Positions 47,102 through 56,012 of a stretch of 64,000 nucleotides of DNA are shown here, piece by piece. The position numbers and the translations under genes are program-made. The notes under the pieces are model-generated. The model did not search any database. It was not told the DNA's origin and was given only the letters and a program-made list of their open reading frames with translations. The stretch is from JAWLHJ01 sp039587535. GTDB taxonomy: Bacteria; Gemmatimonadota; Gemmatimonadetes; Longimicrobiales; Gaopeijiaceae. Within the stretch, counting starts at the first letter, position 1. Every line of letters starts with the position of its first letter. The stretch lies in NCBI GenBank assembly GCA_039587535.1, contig JBDHIF010000001.1:124001-188000 (forward strand), in the 5' to 3' direction.

Positions 47102-47139
47102 CTCGAACCGTTCCGGTCTCCTCGAACCGAACCGGTCTC
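47102..47139. repeat. Tandem 19-bp repeat, two copies
   Basis: CTCGAACCGNNCCGGTCTC occurs at 47102-47120 and 47121-47139, identical at 17 of 19 positions (TT versus AA at the centre) and directly abutting. Further on, ACGTTCC/GGAACGT (47150-47171) forms a 7-bp hairpin. The array lies between proA and the small membrane gene and could be an operator for the latter, or part of the proA transcript end. Confidence 0.6.
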
Positions 47140-47205
47140 ATGGGTTGAGACGTTCCGCGGGGGTGGAACGTTGCATTGGCCAGCGGGGGACGTCTCAGAC
47201 TGAAG

Positions 47206-48462
47206 TCAGTCTCGTACCTGGCCATCGCCGAAGACCACGAACTTCCGCGTCGTAAGCTCCTTGGCTCCCATAGGCCCGTACGCGTGGAGCTTCGACGTGG
47301 AGATTCCGATCTCCGCTCCGAGACCCAGCTGGCCCCCGTCGGCGAACCGGGTGCTCGCGTTGACCAACACAGTCGAGGACTGGACAGCGGACACGAATGC
47401 CTCCACCGAGTCCGGATCATCACTGACGATGGCCTCGGTGTGGCCGGACCCGTGCTCGGCGATATGAGCCACCGCAGCCTCCAGATCGTCCACGATCCGT
47501 ACGGCCAGGATCAGGTCGAGATACTCCTCATCCCAGTCCGACTGCTCGGCGGCCCCGATGGACAGCCCTTCGAGGCACGCCACCGTGCGGGGGCACCCGC
47601 GAAGCTCGACGCCCGCGGCGATCAGGCGACGTGCGATCGTCGGAAGGATCTCTGGGGCTACCTTTTCGTGCACAAGGAGGGTTTCCAGCGCATTACACAC
47701 ACCCGGCCGCTGCACCTTGGCGTTGAAGACGATGTCACTGGCACGCTGAAGCGGTGCGGAGGCGTCGAGGAAGACGTGACAGACCCCCTTGTAGTGCTGG
47801 AGCACGGGAATCCTGCTCTTCTCGGTGACCGCGCGAATGAGCCCCTCTCCACCGCGGGGGATCACGAGGTCAATCAGCCCTTCCTGCTCGAGGAGTGAAT
47901 CCACCGCTCCACGATCCGTGGTCTGCACCAGCTGGACCGCGTCCACAGGCACGTCGGTGCGGCTGATCCCCTCCCGCACCGCCTCGGCGATGGCCCGATT
48001 CGACTGCACCGCCTCGGATCCGCCGCGAAGAACAACCGCGTTCCCCGACCGCAGACACAGCGCAGCCGCGTCCGCCGTCACGTTCGGGCGGCTCTCGTAG
48101 ATCATGGCCACAACCCCGAGGGGGATACGCATCCGAGCGACCTTGAGGCCGTTGGGTCGTACATCCTCCTCTTCCAGGGCGCCCAGGGGATCCTCTTGAC
48201 CCGCCACTTCCCGTACCGCATCGGCGAGCTTCGCCACGGACTCCTCGTCCAGCCGGAGTCGGTCCCGCATGGGCCCTGTGATGCCTCGGTCATCCGCGGA
48301 GGCCAGGTCCCTGGCATTCGCCTCGAGGATCTTCCCGGCATGCCGCTCGATGGACTCAGCCACTTCCTCCAGAGCTCGCGTGCGCTCCTGGGCCGGCAGG
48401 CGAGCCAGGCGACCTGCCGCCGCCCGCGCCTGCACGGCCATACGACCGATCTCGGCTCTCAA
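47206..48462 (-). CDS. proA: Gamma-glutamyl phosphate reductase
   Basis: The 418-residue NADPH-dependent enzyme reduces gamma-glutamyl phosphate to glutamate semialdehyde, the second step of proline synthesis. Family landmarks: 'NGLKVARMRIPLGVVAMIYESRP', 'AALCLRSGNAVVLRGGSEA', 'VDLVIPRGGEGLI'-type nucleotide region, the catalytic Cys in 'PGVCNALETLLVH', and 'NASTRFADGGQLGLGAEIGISTSKLHAYGPMG' region near the C-terminus. Overlaps the proB stop as ATGA. Confidence 0.97.
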   Translation of the reverse strand: MRAEIGRMAVQARAAAGRLARLPAQERTRALEEVAESIERHAGKILEANARDLASADDRGITGPMRDRLRLDEESVAKLADAVREVAGQEDPLGALEEEDVRPNGLKVARMRIPLGVVAMIYESRPNVTADAAALCLRSGNAVVLRGGSEAVQSNRAIAEAVREGISRTDVPVDAVQLVQTTDRGAVDSLLEQEGLIDLVIPRGGEGLIRAVTEKSRIPVLQHYKGVCHVFLDASAPLQRASDIVFNAKVQRPGVCNALETLLVHEKVAPEILPTIARRLIAAGVELRGCPRTVACLEGLSIGAAEQSDWDEEYLDLILAVRIVDDLEAAVAHIAEHGSGHTEAIVSDDPDSVEAFVSAVQSSTVLVNASTRFADGGQLGLGAEIGISTSKLHAYGPMGAKELTTRKFVVFGDGQVRD

Positions 48463-49607
48463 GCCCGTCCCTCCTCACCCACCAGCACCATCCGTTCCGT
48501 TCTCATGACCACTTGGCTCCTGCTTCTCCCGAGCGCCTTCTTGGCTTCCCGTGTGTGTAAACCCTTGATCTTATCTACGTCGCGATCGTCCAGGCTCACG
48601 ATTCCCCGGGCATGCTCCACCCCGTCCGCATCGACAACCGCCACCAGGTCGCCCCGTCGGAAATGCCCTCGAACGCCCAAAATACCGCTGGGCAGAAGAT
48701 TCGCCTTCCGCCTCAGCGCCTCCACGGCACCCTCGTCCGCCACGATGGCTCCACCCAACCCCTTCTGGACTGCCATCCAATGGCGTCGAGCCGCCAGCGG
48801 GCGGTCCGAGGCCGCAATGAAGGTGCCCACGCTGCCACCGTTGACGATGGTCGTCAGAGCGTCCGGATCCGTACCCGACGCGATGAGCGTGGGAATCCCG
48901 TACCGTCCGGCGCGCTCGGCCGCCTCGAGCTTGGTCTCCATCCCGCCGCGAGACTCGGGTGCCTTCTTCGAGAAGCAAAAGACTCGAAGCTCGTCGGCGC
49001 TGGACGCCTCGGGAATGATTTTGGCGTGGGGGCTCTCGGAAGGATCGGCGTCGTAAACGCCAGGGACATCCGTGAGGAGCGCCAACACGTCGGCGTCCAC
49101 CAACGCCGCCGCCGAAGCTGCCAGGTTGTCGTTGTCACCCACCACGATCTCCTCGACGCTCACGGTGTCGTTCTCGTTGACGATGGGGACCACCCCTGCA
49201 TCCAGCAGCGTAGCCAGCGCCCGGCGCGCAGCCACATAGCGACGACGATCGGTGAGGCAATCGTTGGTGAGCAGGACCTGCGCGACGTCGAGGTCGACCG
49301 CTCGGAAAGCATCGGACCACATGGCCATCAGTCGGGTCTGCCCCACCGCGGCCGCTGCCTGTCTGTCCCGAATCCGACTCGGGGGTGCCTCGTATCCCAG
49401 AATCCGAAAGCCCGCCGCAACGGCCCCACTCGAGACGACCACCACCTGTGTCTCCTCGGCGGCCGCGACAACGCGGGCGACCATGCGCATCCGATCGGGG
49501 TCCAGGGTCGTGGTTCCGCCGGTCAGGAGACGGCTTCCGAACTTGAGGACGACCCGCGCGGGAGCGCCTCCCGCCGGCCCGGGGCTTTGACTCTCAACGA
49601 TATCCAT
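48459..49607 (-). CDS. proB: Glutamate 5-kinase
   Basis: This encodes 382 residues from ATG 49607; longer starts would reach into the divergent spacer. It phosphorylates glutamate in the first step of proline synthesis. The amino-acid kinase domain shows 'VVLKFGSRLL', 'VVVVSSGAVAAG', 'VPIVNENDTVSVEEI' and 'GDNDNLAA'. A C-terminal PUA domain (about residues 285-360, 'LPSGILGVRGHFRRGDLVAVVD') gives the full bacterial form that mediates feedback control by proline. Co-transcribed with proA. Confidence 0.96.
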   Translation of the reverse strand: MDIVESQSPGPAGGAPARVVLKFGSRLLTGGTTTLDPDRMRMVARVVAAAEETQVVVVSSGAVAAGFRILGYEAPPSRIRDRQAAAAVGQTRLMAMWSDAFRAVDLDVAQVLLTNDCLTDRRRYVAARRALATLLDAGVVPIVNENDTVSVEEIVVGDNDNLAASAAALVDADVLALLTDVPGVYDADPSESPHAKIIPEASSADELRVFCFSKKAPESRGGMETKLEAAERAGRYGIPTLIASGTDPDALTTIVNGGSVGTFIAASDRPLAARRHWMAVQKGLGGAIVADEGAVEALRRKANLLPSGILGVRGHFRRGDLVAVVDADGVEHARGIVSLDDRDVDKIKGLHTREAKKALGRSRSQVVMRTERMVLVGEEGRA

Positions 49608-49824
49608 CGTGAATGCATAAACAGTCTTGCTGCATCGAGCCAGCCGTCCACCCTGGCACCTCGACGAGGTTGTTCGCTCCTCGCGCTCGCCGGCGACGCT
49701 CGCCATCTTGTGGCCAGTCACCTGAGCGACATTCCTGGAAACCGATCGCCGAGAGGATCATCATGCCGCGCCATCGGCTCAGCGCTCCCCCACCTCACCG
49801 CCACCTCCGAGAAGGGCTCCGGTC

Positions 49825-50751
49825 TTGAATCTGCCCCTCGTGGTCATGGCCGCCGGTCTGTCGCGGCGGTTCGGTCGCCTCAAGCAGCTCCAGCCCGTTG
49901 GACCCGGCGGCGAAGCCCTCTTGGACTACAACGTCTACGACGCGGTCCGTGCCGGATTCTCGCGCGTCGTCTTCGTCGTACGTCCGGAGATCCTCGAGTC
50001 GGTGCGGGCGCACGTGGATTCGATCATTGCCGACCAGATCCCGGTTGAGTTCGTCTGTCAGGAGCTGAGCCAGGTTCCCAGCGGCTTCCGTCCGCCACCC
50101 GACCGCCTGAAGCCCTGGGGCACGGGCCAAGCCGTCATAGAGGCGGCGCGTCATATTGACGGCCCCTTCGCCGTCTGCAACTCAGACGACCTGTATGGCC
50201 CAGGAGCCTTCGAGCTCCTCAGCCGGCATATGAGCAGCGTCCCGTCGCCCAGAGAGTCGGCGCTGGTGGGCTATCGACTCTCGGACACACTCGGTGGTTC
50301 AGGTGAAGTCGCCCGCGGAGTCTGTGTGCTGAAGCGGGACGGCCTGTTGGAGGGAATCACCGAGGTACGCCAGGTACGTCGGCGCGACGGGTGGGTCACC
50401 GGCCTCGAGGTCGACGGCGAACCGGTAGAGCTGACGGGAAGCGAAACCGTATCAATGAACCTCTGGGGCCTCATGCCAGACATTGTTGAGCGTCTCGAAA
50501 GGCAATTCGTCAGATTCCTCGACATGTGGGGATCGGATACACAGCAAGAGTTCTTCCTGTCGACCGCCATCAGCCAGCAGATCCGTCTGGGGCAAGCCGA
50601 GATATTGGTCTATGGAGCTCCGGATCCGTGGTTCGGCATGACCCACACCTCGGACTTCGACCGGATCGAGCGAGCGCTGGGTCAACGCATTGCCGCGGGC
50701 GTGTACCCGGAGCATCTGCAAGAGGGCTTCGGGGAGATCGCTTCCAGATGA
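49825..50751 (+). CDS. Nucleotidyltransferase (sugar-phosphate type)
   Basis: The 308-residue protein, started by TTG, begins with the NTP_transferase signature 'LVVMAAGLSRRFGRLKQ' (nucleotide-binding loop with G-x-S-x-R). A 'KPWGTGQAVIEA' segment follows and then the metal-binding 'AVCNSDDLYG'. Length and order suit a stand-alone nucleotidyltransferase making an NDP-sugar or cyclitol nucleotide. The sugar is unknown. It is followed by a symporter 39 bases later, perhaps one unit. Confidence 0.88.
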   Translation: MNLPLVVMAAGLSRRFGRLKQLQPVGPGGEALLDYNVYDAVRAGFSRVVFVVRPEILESVRAHVDSIIADQIPVEFVCQELSQVPSGFRPPPDRLKPWGTGQAVIEAARHIDGPFAVCNSDDLYGPGAFELLSRHMSSVPSPRESALVGYRLSDTLGGSGEVARGVCVLKRDGLLEGITEVRQVRRRDGWVTGLEVDGEPVELTGSETVSMNLWGLMPDIVERLERQFVRFLDMWGSDTQQEFFLSTAISQQIRLGQAEILVYGAPDPWFGMTHTSDFDRIERALGQRIAAGVYPEHLQEGFGEIASR

Positions 50752-50761
50752 AGGCCGGCGC

Positions 50762-50794
50762 ATGAGTACCGGCCCCCGGGGCGTCATTCCATGA
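50762..50794 (+). CDS. Possible 10-codon leader ORF
   Basis: ATG at 50762 opens a 10-codon frame (MSTGPRGVIP) whose TGA overlaps the symporter ATG as ATGA. It could couple symporter translation to ribosomes arriving from the nucleotidyltransferase mRNA. The Shine-Dalgarno is weak and chance is a real alternative. Confidence 0.2.
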   Translation: MSTGPRGVIP

Positions 50795-52554
50795 GGCTCA
50801 CGCCTCTCGACTGGACCGTAGTCTCGGTCTACGCGGTGTTGGCCTTGGGAACCGGCCTCTGGTTCGCACGGCGGGCCGGGAGCAAGACCGAGGAGTTCTT
50901 CCTCGGAGGCCGCACGATGCCTTGGTGGCTCCTGGGCACGTCCATGGTGGCCACCACGTTCTCTACGGACACGCCGAATCTGGTGACCGACCTCGTCCGC
51001 ACCGGAGGTGTGAGCCAGAACTGGCTCTGGTGGGCCTTCGTCCTCACCGGGATGATGACGGTCTTCTTCTACGCGCGGTTATGGCGGCGCTCGGAGGTCC
51101 TCACCGATCTGGGCTTCTACGAGCTCCGCTACTCGGGCAAGCCGGCGGCCTTTCTGCGCGGCTTCCGGGCCATCTATCTCGGCGTCTTCTTCAACGTCAT
51201 GATCATGGCGACGGTGACCCTGGCCGCGATCAAGATCGGCGGGGTGCTCCTCGGGGCATCCAAGTATGAGGTGGTCCTGATCGCCGGGACGGCCACGGCG
51301 CTCTACTCGGCCACGTCGGGGTTGTGGGGGGTGGTCGTCACCGATCTCTTTCTCTTCGCCGTGGCGATGTTCGGGTCGCTGGCGGCCGCGTACTACGCGG
51401 TCGCGCAGCCCGAGGTCGGTGGACTGGTGGGACTGTTCAGCCACCCCGACGTGTCGAACAGCCTTTCCCTCCTCCCCGACTTCACCGACTGGCGCACGGC
51501 TTCCGCCGTGTTCATCGTGCCCATCGCTGTCCAGTGGTGGAGCACCTGGTACCCCGGCGCCGAGCCAGGCGGCGGCGGGTACGTCGCTCAGCGTATGCTA
51601 GCCGCCCGGGACGAGTCCCACGCCCTGAAGGCGACGCTGTGGTTCAACGTCGCCCACTACGCCCTGAGGCCCTGGCCGTGGATCATCGTGGCCCTGGCCT
51701 CGATCATCGTCTATCCGACCCTGGGCTCTATTCAGGCAGCGTTCCCGCACATCGACCCGTCCATCGTCCGGAACGATCTGGCCTACCCGGCCATGCTCGT
51801 ATTCCTGCCTTCGGGCCTCCTCGGGCTGGTCGTAGCGTCCTTGGCGGCCGCGTACATGTCCACCATCAGCACCCACCTCAACTGGGGCGCGTCGTACGTG
51901 GTGGACGACGTCTATCGGCGCTTCCTGGCGCCGCGTCGGACCGAGCGGCACTACGTGTGGATCGGCCGGGCGTCCACGATCGGGCTCATCGTGCTGGCCA
52001 GCGCGGTGGGACTCTGGTTGGAGAACGCCCTCCAGGCCTTCCAGATCCTGCTCCAGATCGGCGCCGGCACCGGGCTCGTCTTCCTCCTGCGCTGGTTCTG
52101 GTGGCGGATCAACGCCTGGAGCGAGCTAGCGGCCATGGTAGTGTCCTTCTTAGTGGCCCTCTACTTCCAGTTCGTGCATGGGGCGCTGGGCTTTGAAGCC
52201 ATCGATCCGTCGCTCCAACTGGTGATCGGCGTGGCTGTGACCACGGTGGGCTGGCTCGCGGTGACGTTCCTCACGCCACCGGCGGACGCCGACACGCTGC
52301 GCACCTTTCATCGAAAGATCCGCCCCATGGGCGGCGGCTGGCGGGGCGCGGGCCTCGAGCCGGACCCCCATGCCGGAAGTCCTTCGGCGGCGTTCCTCGC
52401 CTGGTTCCTGGGATGCGTGGTGATCTACGGGGCACTGTTCGGCACTGGATACCTGCTCTATGGCGAGCGGCTCCCCGCGATTCTGTGCCTGGGCGCGGCA
52501 GCGACGGCAGCGGTCGGGGTCATGCGAGCGCTGCCGCGGGTGGAGATCCGTTAG
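50791..52554 (+). CDS. Sodium/solute symporter (SSS family)
   Basis: The 587-residue inner membrane transporter has about 13 hydrophobic helices beginning 'WTVVSVYAVLALGTGLWFARRA'. The SSS landmarks include 'EEFFLGGRTMPWWLLGTSM', 'TTFSTDTPNLVTDLVR' and 'GGGGYVAQRMLAARDESHAL'. Also 'AAAYMSTISTHLNWGASYVVDDVY', typical of the sodium-binding TM8 region, given as landmark near residue 350. By family it imports a sugar, vitamin, amino or organic acid with sodium. The specificity cannot be read. Confidence 0.93.
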   Translation: MRLTPLDWTVVSVYAVLALGTGLWFARRAGSKTEEFFLGGRTMPWWLLGTSMVATTFSTDTPNLVTDLVRTGGVSQNWLWWAFVLTGMMTVFFYARLWRRSEVLTDLGFYELRYSGKPAAFLRGFRAIYLGVFFNVMIMATVTLAAIKIGGVLLGASKYEVVLIAGTATALYSATSGLWGVVVTDLFLFAVAMFGSLAAAYYAVAQPEVGGLVGLFSHPDVSNSLSLLPDFTDWRTASAVFIVPIAVQWWSTWYPGAEPGGGGYVAQRMLAARDESHALKATLWFNVAHYALRPWPWIIVALASIIVYPTLGSIQAAFPHIDPSIVRNDLAYPAMLVFLPSGLLGLVVASLAAAYMSTISTHLNWGASYVVDDVYRRFLAPRRTERHYVWIGRASTIGLIVLASAVGLWLENALQAFQILLQIGAGTGLVFLLRWFWWRINAWSELAAMVVSFLVALYFQFVHGALGFEAIDPSLQLVIGVAVTTVGWLAVTFLTPPADADTLRTFHRKIRPMGGGWRGAGLEPDPHAGSPSAAFLAWFLGCVVIYGALFGTGYLLYGERLPAILCLGAAATAAVGVMRALPRVEIR

Positions 52555-52581
52555 GTCGCGGACCCGTTTGGACCTTCTTCG

Positions 52582-53451
52582 TCAGCGCGGCTCCGCCCGC
52601 ATGTGCATGTAATACGCTTCGCTCTCCAGTGGGTTGTCCCACGCGGGCCAGAACGAAGTCACCGCTAGTCCTGCCACGAGTGTCGGGATCACTAGATCGA
52701 ACCGGTCGGTGACTCGTGATACTCGCGGGCCCAGGAGGCCCGTGGCCCATCGCTCCACCCGGTGTCCCCAAAGCGCGTGGTGATGGTCGAGCTGCAGCAC
52801 ATGGACGCGTTCGTGGGCCAGGATGACTTCCAGAGGGATGTTCGCCGCGGGATCCGCGAGGATGACGTTGCCGTACGTCCGACCGGCCACGTCTTTCTCG
52901 AACGCTCCATCGTGGCTCAGGAAGACGGGCGCGCCAGACGAAAGCGAACGGCCCCAGTCGAAATCCGTCCCGGGACGAAAGGCCAGTCGGAGGCTCCACA
53001 CGATGGCGTTCACGTCCGGGCGCACGGTCACGCCGGCCTCGGCGCGGTCCCAATACAGGCTTGCCCATCCCAGCGGGAAGACCAGCTCGTCGAGCGATCC
53101 GCGTCCATCGGCGGCGTTGCGGCCGACCGAGGTACCCAGCGCCGCCACCTGCCGACCGGTGAGGCCTGCGCCCTCGAATCTGGCAGCCGCCACCCGCTTC
53201 CCAGCGTAGACCGCCACGCCCCCGGCGGCGCCGGTCACGAACGCTCGGCCCACGGGGCCCTCGTGACGAAGAGCCGCCACGAGGGCCGTGGCGACACCGC
53301 TCAGCAGTGCGTTCGCGGCAGTGAAATACACGTCATCCACCCAAGCGGCGTTCCGCCAGGCGAGCTCCTGGTCGGAGTACGGGCGGGATTGGGCGGAGGC
53401 GGGAAGGACCAGTCCTCCTGAGAAGCCCAGGAGAACGACGAAGAGGGGCAT
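52582..53451 (-). CDS. Membrane/periplasmic protein with HExxH zincin motif
   Basis: This encodes 289 residues from ATG 53451, giving a signal peptide ('LFVVLLGFSGGLVLPASAQ'). After two hydrophobic stretches (about residues 40-95) and a beta-rich part is 'ILAHERVHVLQLDHHH' (HExxH, about residues 215-230), with a likely third ligand in 'LESEAYYMH' at the C-terminus. Gln after the motif resembles DUF4157-like zincins (HExxHxxQ), but the protein is otherwise unfamiliar. Predicted envelope metallopeptidase-like protein. The catalytic assignment is motif based. Confidence 0.65.
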   Translation of the reverse strand: MPLFVVLLGFSGGLVLPASAQSRPYSDQELAWRNAAWVDDVYFTAANALLSGVATALVAALRHEGPVGRAFVTGAAGGVAVYAGKRVAAARFEGAGLTGRQVAALGTSVGRNAADGRGSLDELVFPLGWASLYWDRAEAGVTVRPDVNAIVWSLRLAFRPGTDFDWGRSLSSGAPVFLSHDGAFEKDVAGRTYGNVILADPAANIPLEVILAHERVHVLQLDHHHALWGHRVERWATGLLGPRVSRVTDRFDLVIPTLVAGLAVTSFWPAWDNPLESEAYYMHMRAEPR

Positions 53452-53590
53452 GTGTGTTCGTGCAGACCTGACATGCCAGGATCCTTGTGTCTCCAGAGTG
53501 CTCCTGTTTGAACCCTCCCGCATTCGTAGCACGGAAGTGATCACCCCAGACACCGCGGAGCGATGTAGCGGATTCCCCTCGCCGACGTCT

Positions 53591-54511
53591 TCAGACCCTC
53601 AGCACCTTGCCGTGGTTCGTATGATTCAGGTCGATGCCCGTCCAGCGTGAGATGGCGCTCAGGAACCGGTACTTGAGCCGCTCGTCCTTGTGAATCTGTG
53701 TACGCACCTGGCCCGGTGAGTCTTCCTCCCGCAGGAGACTGCCCCAATCCATCTCGGCGATCCTCCGTCGCATCACGGGGGGGTGGGTACCCTCGTAGCG
53801 CTTCAGACGACCGAGAGGCCCGTAGTCGAAGGTTTCTGTCCGCCCGAACTCCTCCTCCACTTCATCCGGGCTCATCCGGTGAGACCAGAACTCCAGGATC
53901 TTCGCACGCATGCGTTCGGGGTGCCTCGCCCACCCGTAGTGGAAGATACGGGCGTGTGCCGGGGCTACCGCGATACGGGTCTGATCCGGGTAACGAAAGG
54001 ACTGCGCATCACGCACGGAGCGGATGCCGATCCCATTCCGGATCATCCGGATCTCGCGCTGATACCACCCCTGACCGGTCTGGAGGTGTTCGTAGTCACC
54101 GAAGAAGTGGAGATAGTCGAATAAAAGGCCCTCCACCCTGTGGTCGGCCAGGAGCTCCTCGGCACGAGCGCGGAGCGGGTCATGGTCGGCCTCGTGCAAG
54201 GCCTCGTCTGCCTGAATGTACAGGCACCAGTCCCCGTCGCACCGATCCAAAGCGATGTTCGTGAGGTCGGCGTACGCCCCCTGCCGACGCGCGTGGTCCC
54301 ACTCCGCGTCGATGATCTCGACCCTTGAATCGTCGAGCGCCTCCACGACCGCACGTGTCCCGTCGTCCCGCTCCCCCGGCGCCCGGGCCACGGTGACGAC
54401 GAGCTGGTCGACGAGCGGCAGAACGGAGCGCAGCGACTCCTCGAGGGGGTAGTCGAGGGAAACGGCGTTCCGGACGAACGAGAACCCCGAGATCCGCGCG
54501 CGATGCGTCAC
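53591..54511 (-). CDS. Family 2 glycosyltransferase
   Basis: This encodes 306 residues from GTG 54511. The GT2-like fold starts with 'ISGFSFVRNAVSLDYPLEES' and 'LVDQLVVTVARAPGERDDGT', and a metal-binding acidic motif is visible in 'DWCLYIQADEALHE' (D-x-D-like). There is no C-terminal membrane helix. It probably transfers a sugar to an envelope or secreted acceptor. The donor is unknown. It stands alone downstream of the molybdoenzyme operon with a gap of about 85 bases. Confidence 0.85.
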   Translation of the reverse strand: MTHRARISGFSFVRNAVSLDYPLEESLRSVLPLVDQLVVTVARAPGERDDGTRAVVEALDDSRVEIIDAEWDHARRQGAYADLTNIALDRCDGDWCLYIQADEALHEADHDPLRARAEELLADHRVEGLLFDYLHFFGDYEHLQTGQGWYQREIRMIRNGIGIRSVRDAQSFRYPDQTRIAVAPAHARIFHYGWARHPERMRAKILEFWSHRMSPDEVEEEFGRTETFDYGPLGRLKRYEGTHPPVMRRRIAEMDWGSLLREEDSPGQVRTQIHKDERLKYRFLSAISRWTGIDLNHTNHGKVLRV

Positions 54512-54596
54512 GGGCCGCCCTCGGCGAGCCGATCGCAGGTAGTCGGAGCATGCACACCCCAAAGGACCGGGCCAGTGATTGCCCCGTCGCCGGACC

Positions 54597-54878
54597 TCAG
54601 TCCTCCAACAACGGCGGGTTGTGGGCGTCCTTCACACCCAACGCCACCCCCGTGCCCACCCCGGCGCCCAGCGCGATAGCCGTGCCGGCCCCCACGATGG
54701 GCAGCAAAGCCACGACGGGCGCGGCGACCAACGTAGCACCCACCCCGGCCCACAGGCCCAGCGCGGGCTTCTCCACCAGCGACGTGTACCGCAGCCGCCT
54801 GCCGACGAACCGGCGCGACTTGAGGTGGCCGCCGACTCCGGCGACTCCCGCTATGGCTAGAGCGATGAGCTCGAACAT
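54597..54878 (-). CDS. Small membrane protein downstream of the TorD-like gene
   Basis: This 93-residue protein has an N-terminal helix ('LIALAIAGVAGVGG'), a basic loop ('KSRRFVGRRLRY') and a Gly/Ala/Val-rich C-terminal hydrophobic hairpin ('GVGATLVAAPVVALLPIVGAG' and 'TAIALGAGVGTGVALGV'). It may form two or three helices. Function unknown; position suggests it belongs to the molybdoenzyme operon. Confidence 0.65.
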   Translation of the reverse strand: MFELIALAIAGVAGVGGHLKSRRFVGRRLRYTSLVEKPALGLWAGVGATLVAAPVVALLPIVGAGTAIALGAGVGTGVALGVKDAHNPPLLED

Positions 54879-54950
54879 TCGATCCCTCCCGGATCTCGGG
54901 AAACGAGGGTGCCTCTCCAGCTCCCTCGCGGTCCGTCTTCTCGTCCATTC

Positions 54951-56012
54951 CTACGAGTCCCCGGGCTCTGGAGTTGCGCCCAGGAGCTCGTCGGCAGACT
55001 CGGCGAGGGTCCGAAGGAGGCGGGCGGTCGCGGTTCCGCGCTCGGCAGCCCACCCCGCCGCGATCCCGAGGCGGCCCGCTCGAGCCCTGTGGGCGGCAGC
55101 CTGCCGCTCAGCCTCCTGCGCGATCGCCAGGAGCACGGAGGCGGCTTCCTGGCCGAGCAGGTGCTCCAGAGCATACCGGCGCTCGCCGGCACGGAGTCCG
55201 AGCCCCAGCTCGGCAGCGATGCGCGCGAGGTCGGCGCGGGTGAGGATCATCCCCGACACGGCCGGCGCGAAGAGCGCCCCCAGGAACGGTCCCGCCCCGT
55301 TGGATCTCGGGTCCGGGAGCCGCGGCTGCGCCTCCAGCGCTCCGGGGACCCGATTCAATCGTCCACCTCGCGCCAGCTCCTCGCGGAGAACACGGGTCAG
55401 CAGATCGGCCCACGCGCCGTGGAATGCTCCCCCCAACTCACGGACCCGATCGAGGAAGGCGAAGACCCACGGGGCGAGATGCTCCTCCAGGAGCGCGCGT
55501 CTGCTCCGGGCAACGAGCTCGGCACGGGCTTCCCTCGCGGCATTGGCCTCGATCTCCGGATCGGTCCCGAAGAGCTCACCGCCTCGTACATCCCTAACGG
55601 GGCCATCCCTCACCTCCTGTTCTTCGTCCACCAGCGCGGCGTAGAGCCCCAATAGCGAAGCCAGATGGTCTGGGTCCTCCGGCACGTCGCGACCCACGGC
55701 CCGCCAGAACCCTTCCACGCGCCTGAGCGCCTCTCCGCCCAGCATTCCCTCGGGTCCCAGGTACACCGAGGCCCAAGGATAGAGTTGGAAGCCGAAGAGC
55801 GCCTCGTGTCCGGCTCGGTTCGGCGGGGCGGGTAGCTCGAGCGCAGCGGCCACCGGCCCGTGGGCCGGTCCCGGCGGCTCAGCGAGATGAGCGAGGGCCC
55901 TCAGAAGCTCGGCAGATACCGGGACGGGGCCCTCGGGCGCGGAGGCGCCCATACCACCACCGCGACCGGCACCAGAGGGATCGGTCACCGGCCGCGCGCC
56001 TCTCTCAGACAC
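54951..56012 (-). CDS. TorD-family molybdoenzyme chaperone
   Basis: This encodes 353 residues from GTG 56012, overlapping the oxidoreductase stop by 8 bases (other in-frame GTG starts at 56027 and 55988). The all-helical TorD/DmsD pattern is visible: 'HEALFGFQLYPWASVYLGPEG', 'RVEGFWRAVGRDVPEDPDHL', 'LLGLYAALVDEEQEV', 'LLEEHLAPWVFAFLDRVREL'. TorD-like proteins guard apo-molybdoenzymes during cofactor insertion. At about 350 residues it is longer than TorD (about 200), the extra being a C-terminal helical region. Confidence 0.85.
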   Translation of the reverse strand: MSERGARPVTDPSGAGRGGGMGASAPEGPVPVSAELLRALAHLAEPPGPAHGPVAAALELPAPPNRAGHEALFGFQLYPWASVYLGPEGMLGGEALRRVEGFWRAVGRDVPEDPDHLASLLGLYAALVDEEQEVRDGPVRDVRGGELFGTDPEIEANAAREARAELVARSRRALLEEHLAPWVFAFLDRVRELGGAFHGAWADLLTRVLREELARGGRLNRVPGALEAQPRLPDPRSNGAGPFLGALFAPAVSGMILTRADLARIAAELGLGLRAGERRYALEHLLGQEAASVLLAIAQEAERQAAAHRARAGRLGIAAGWAAERGTATARLLRTLAESADELLGATPEPGDS

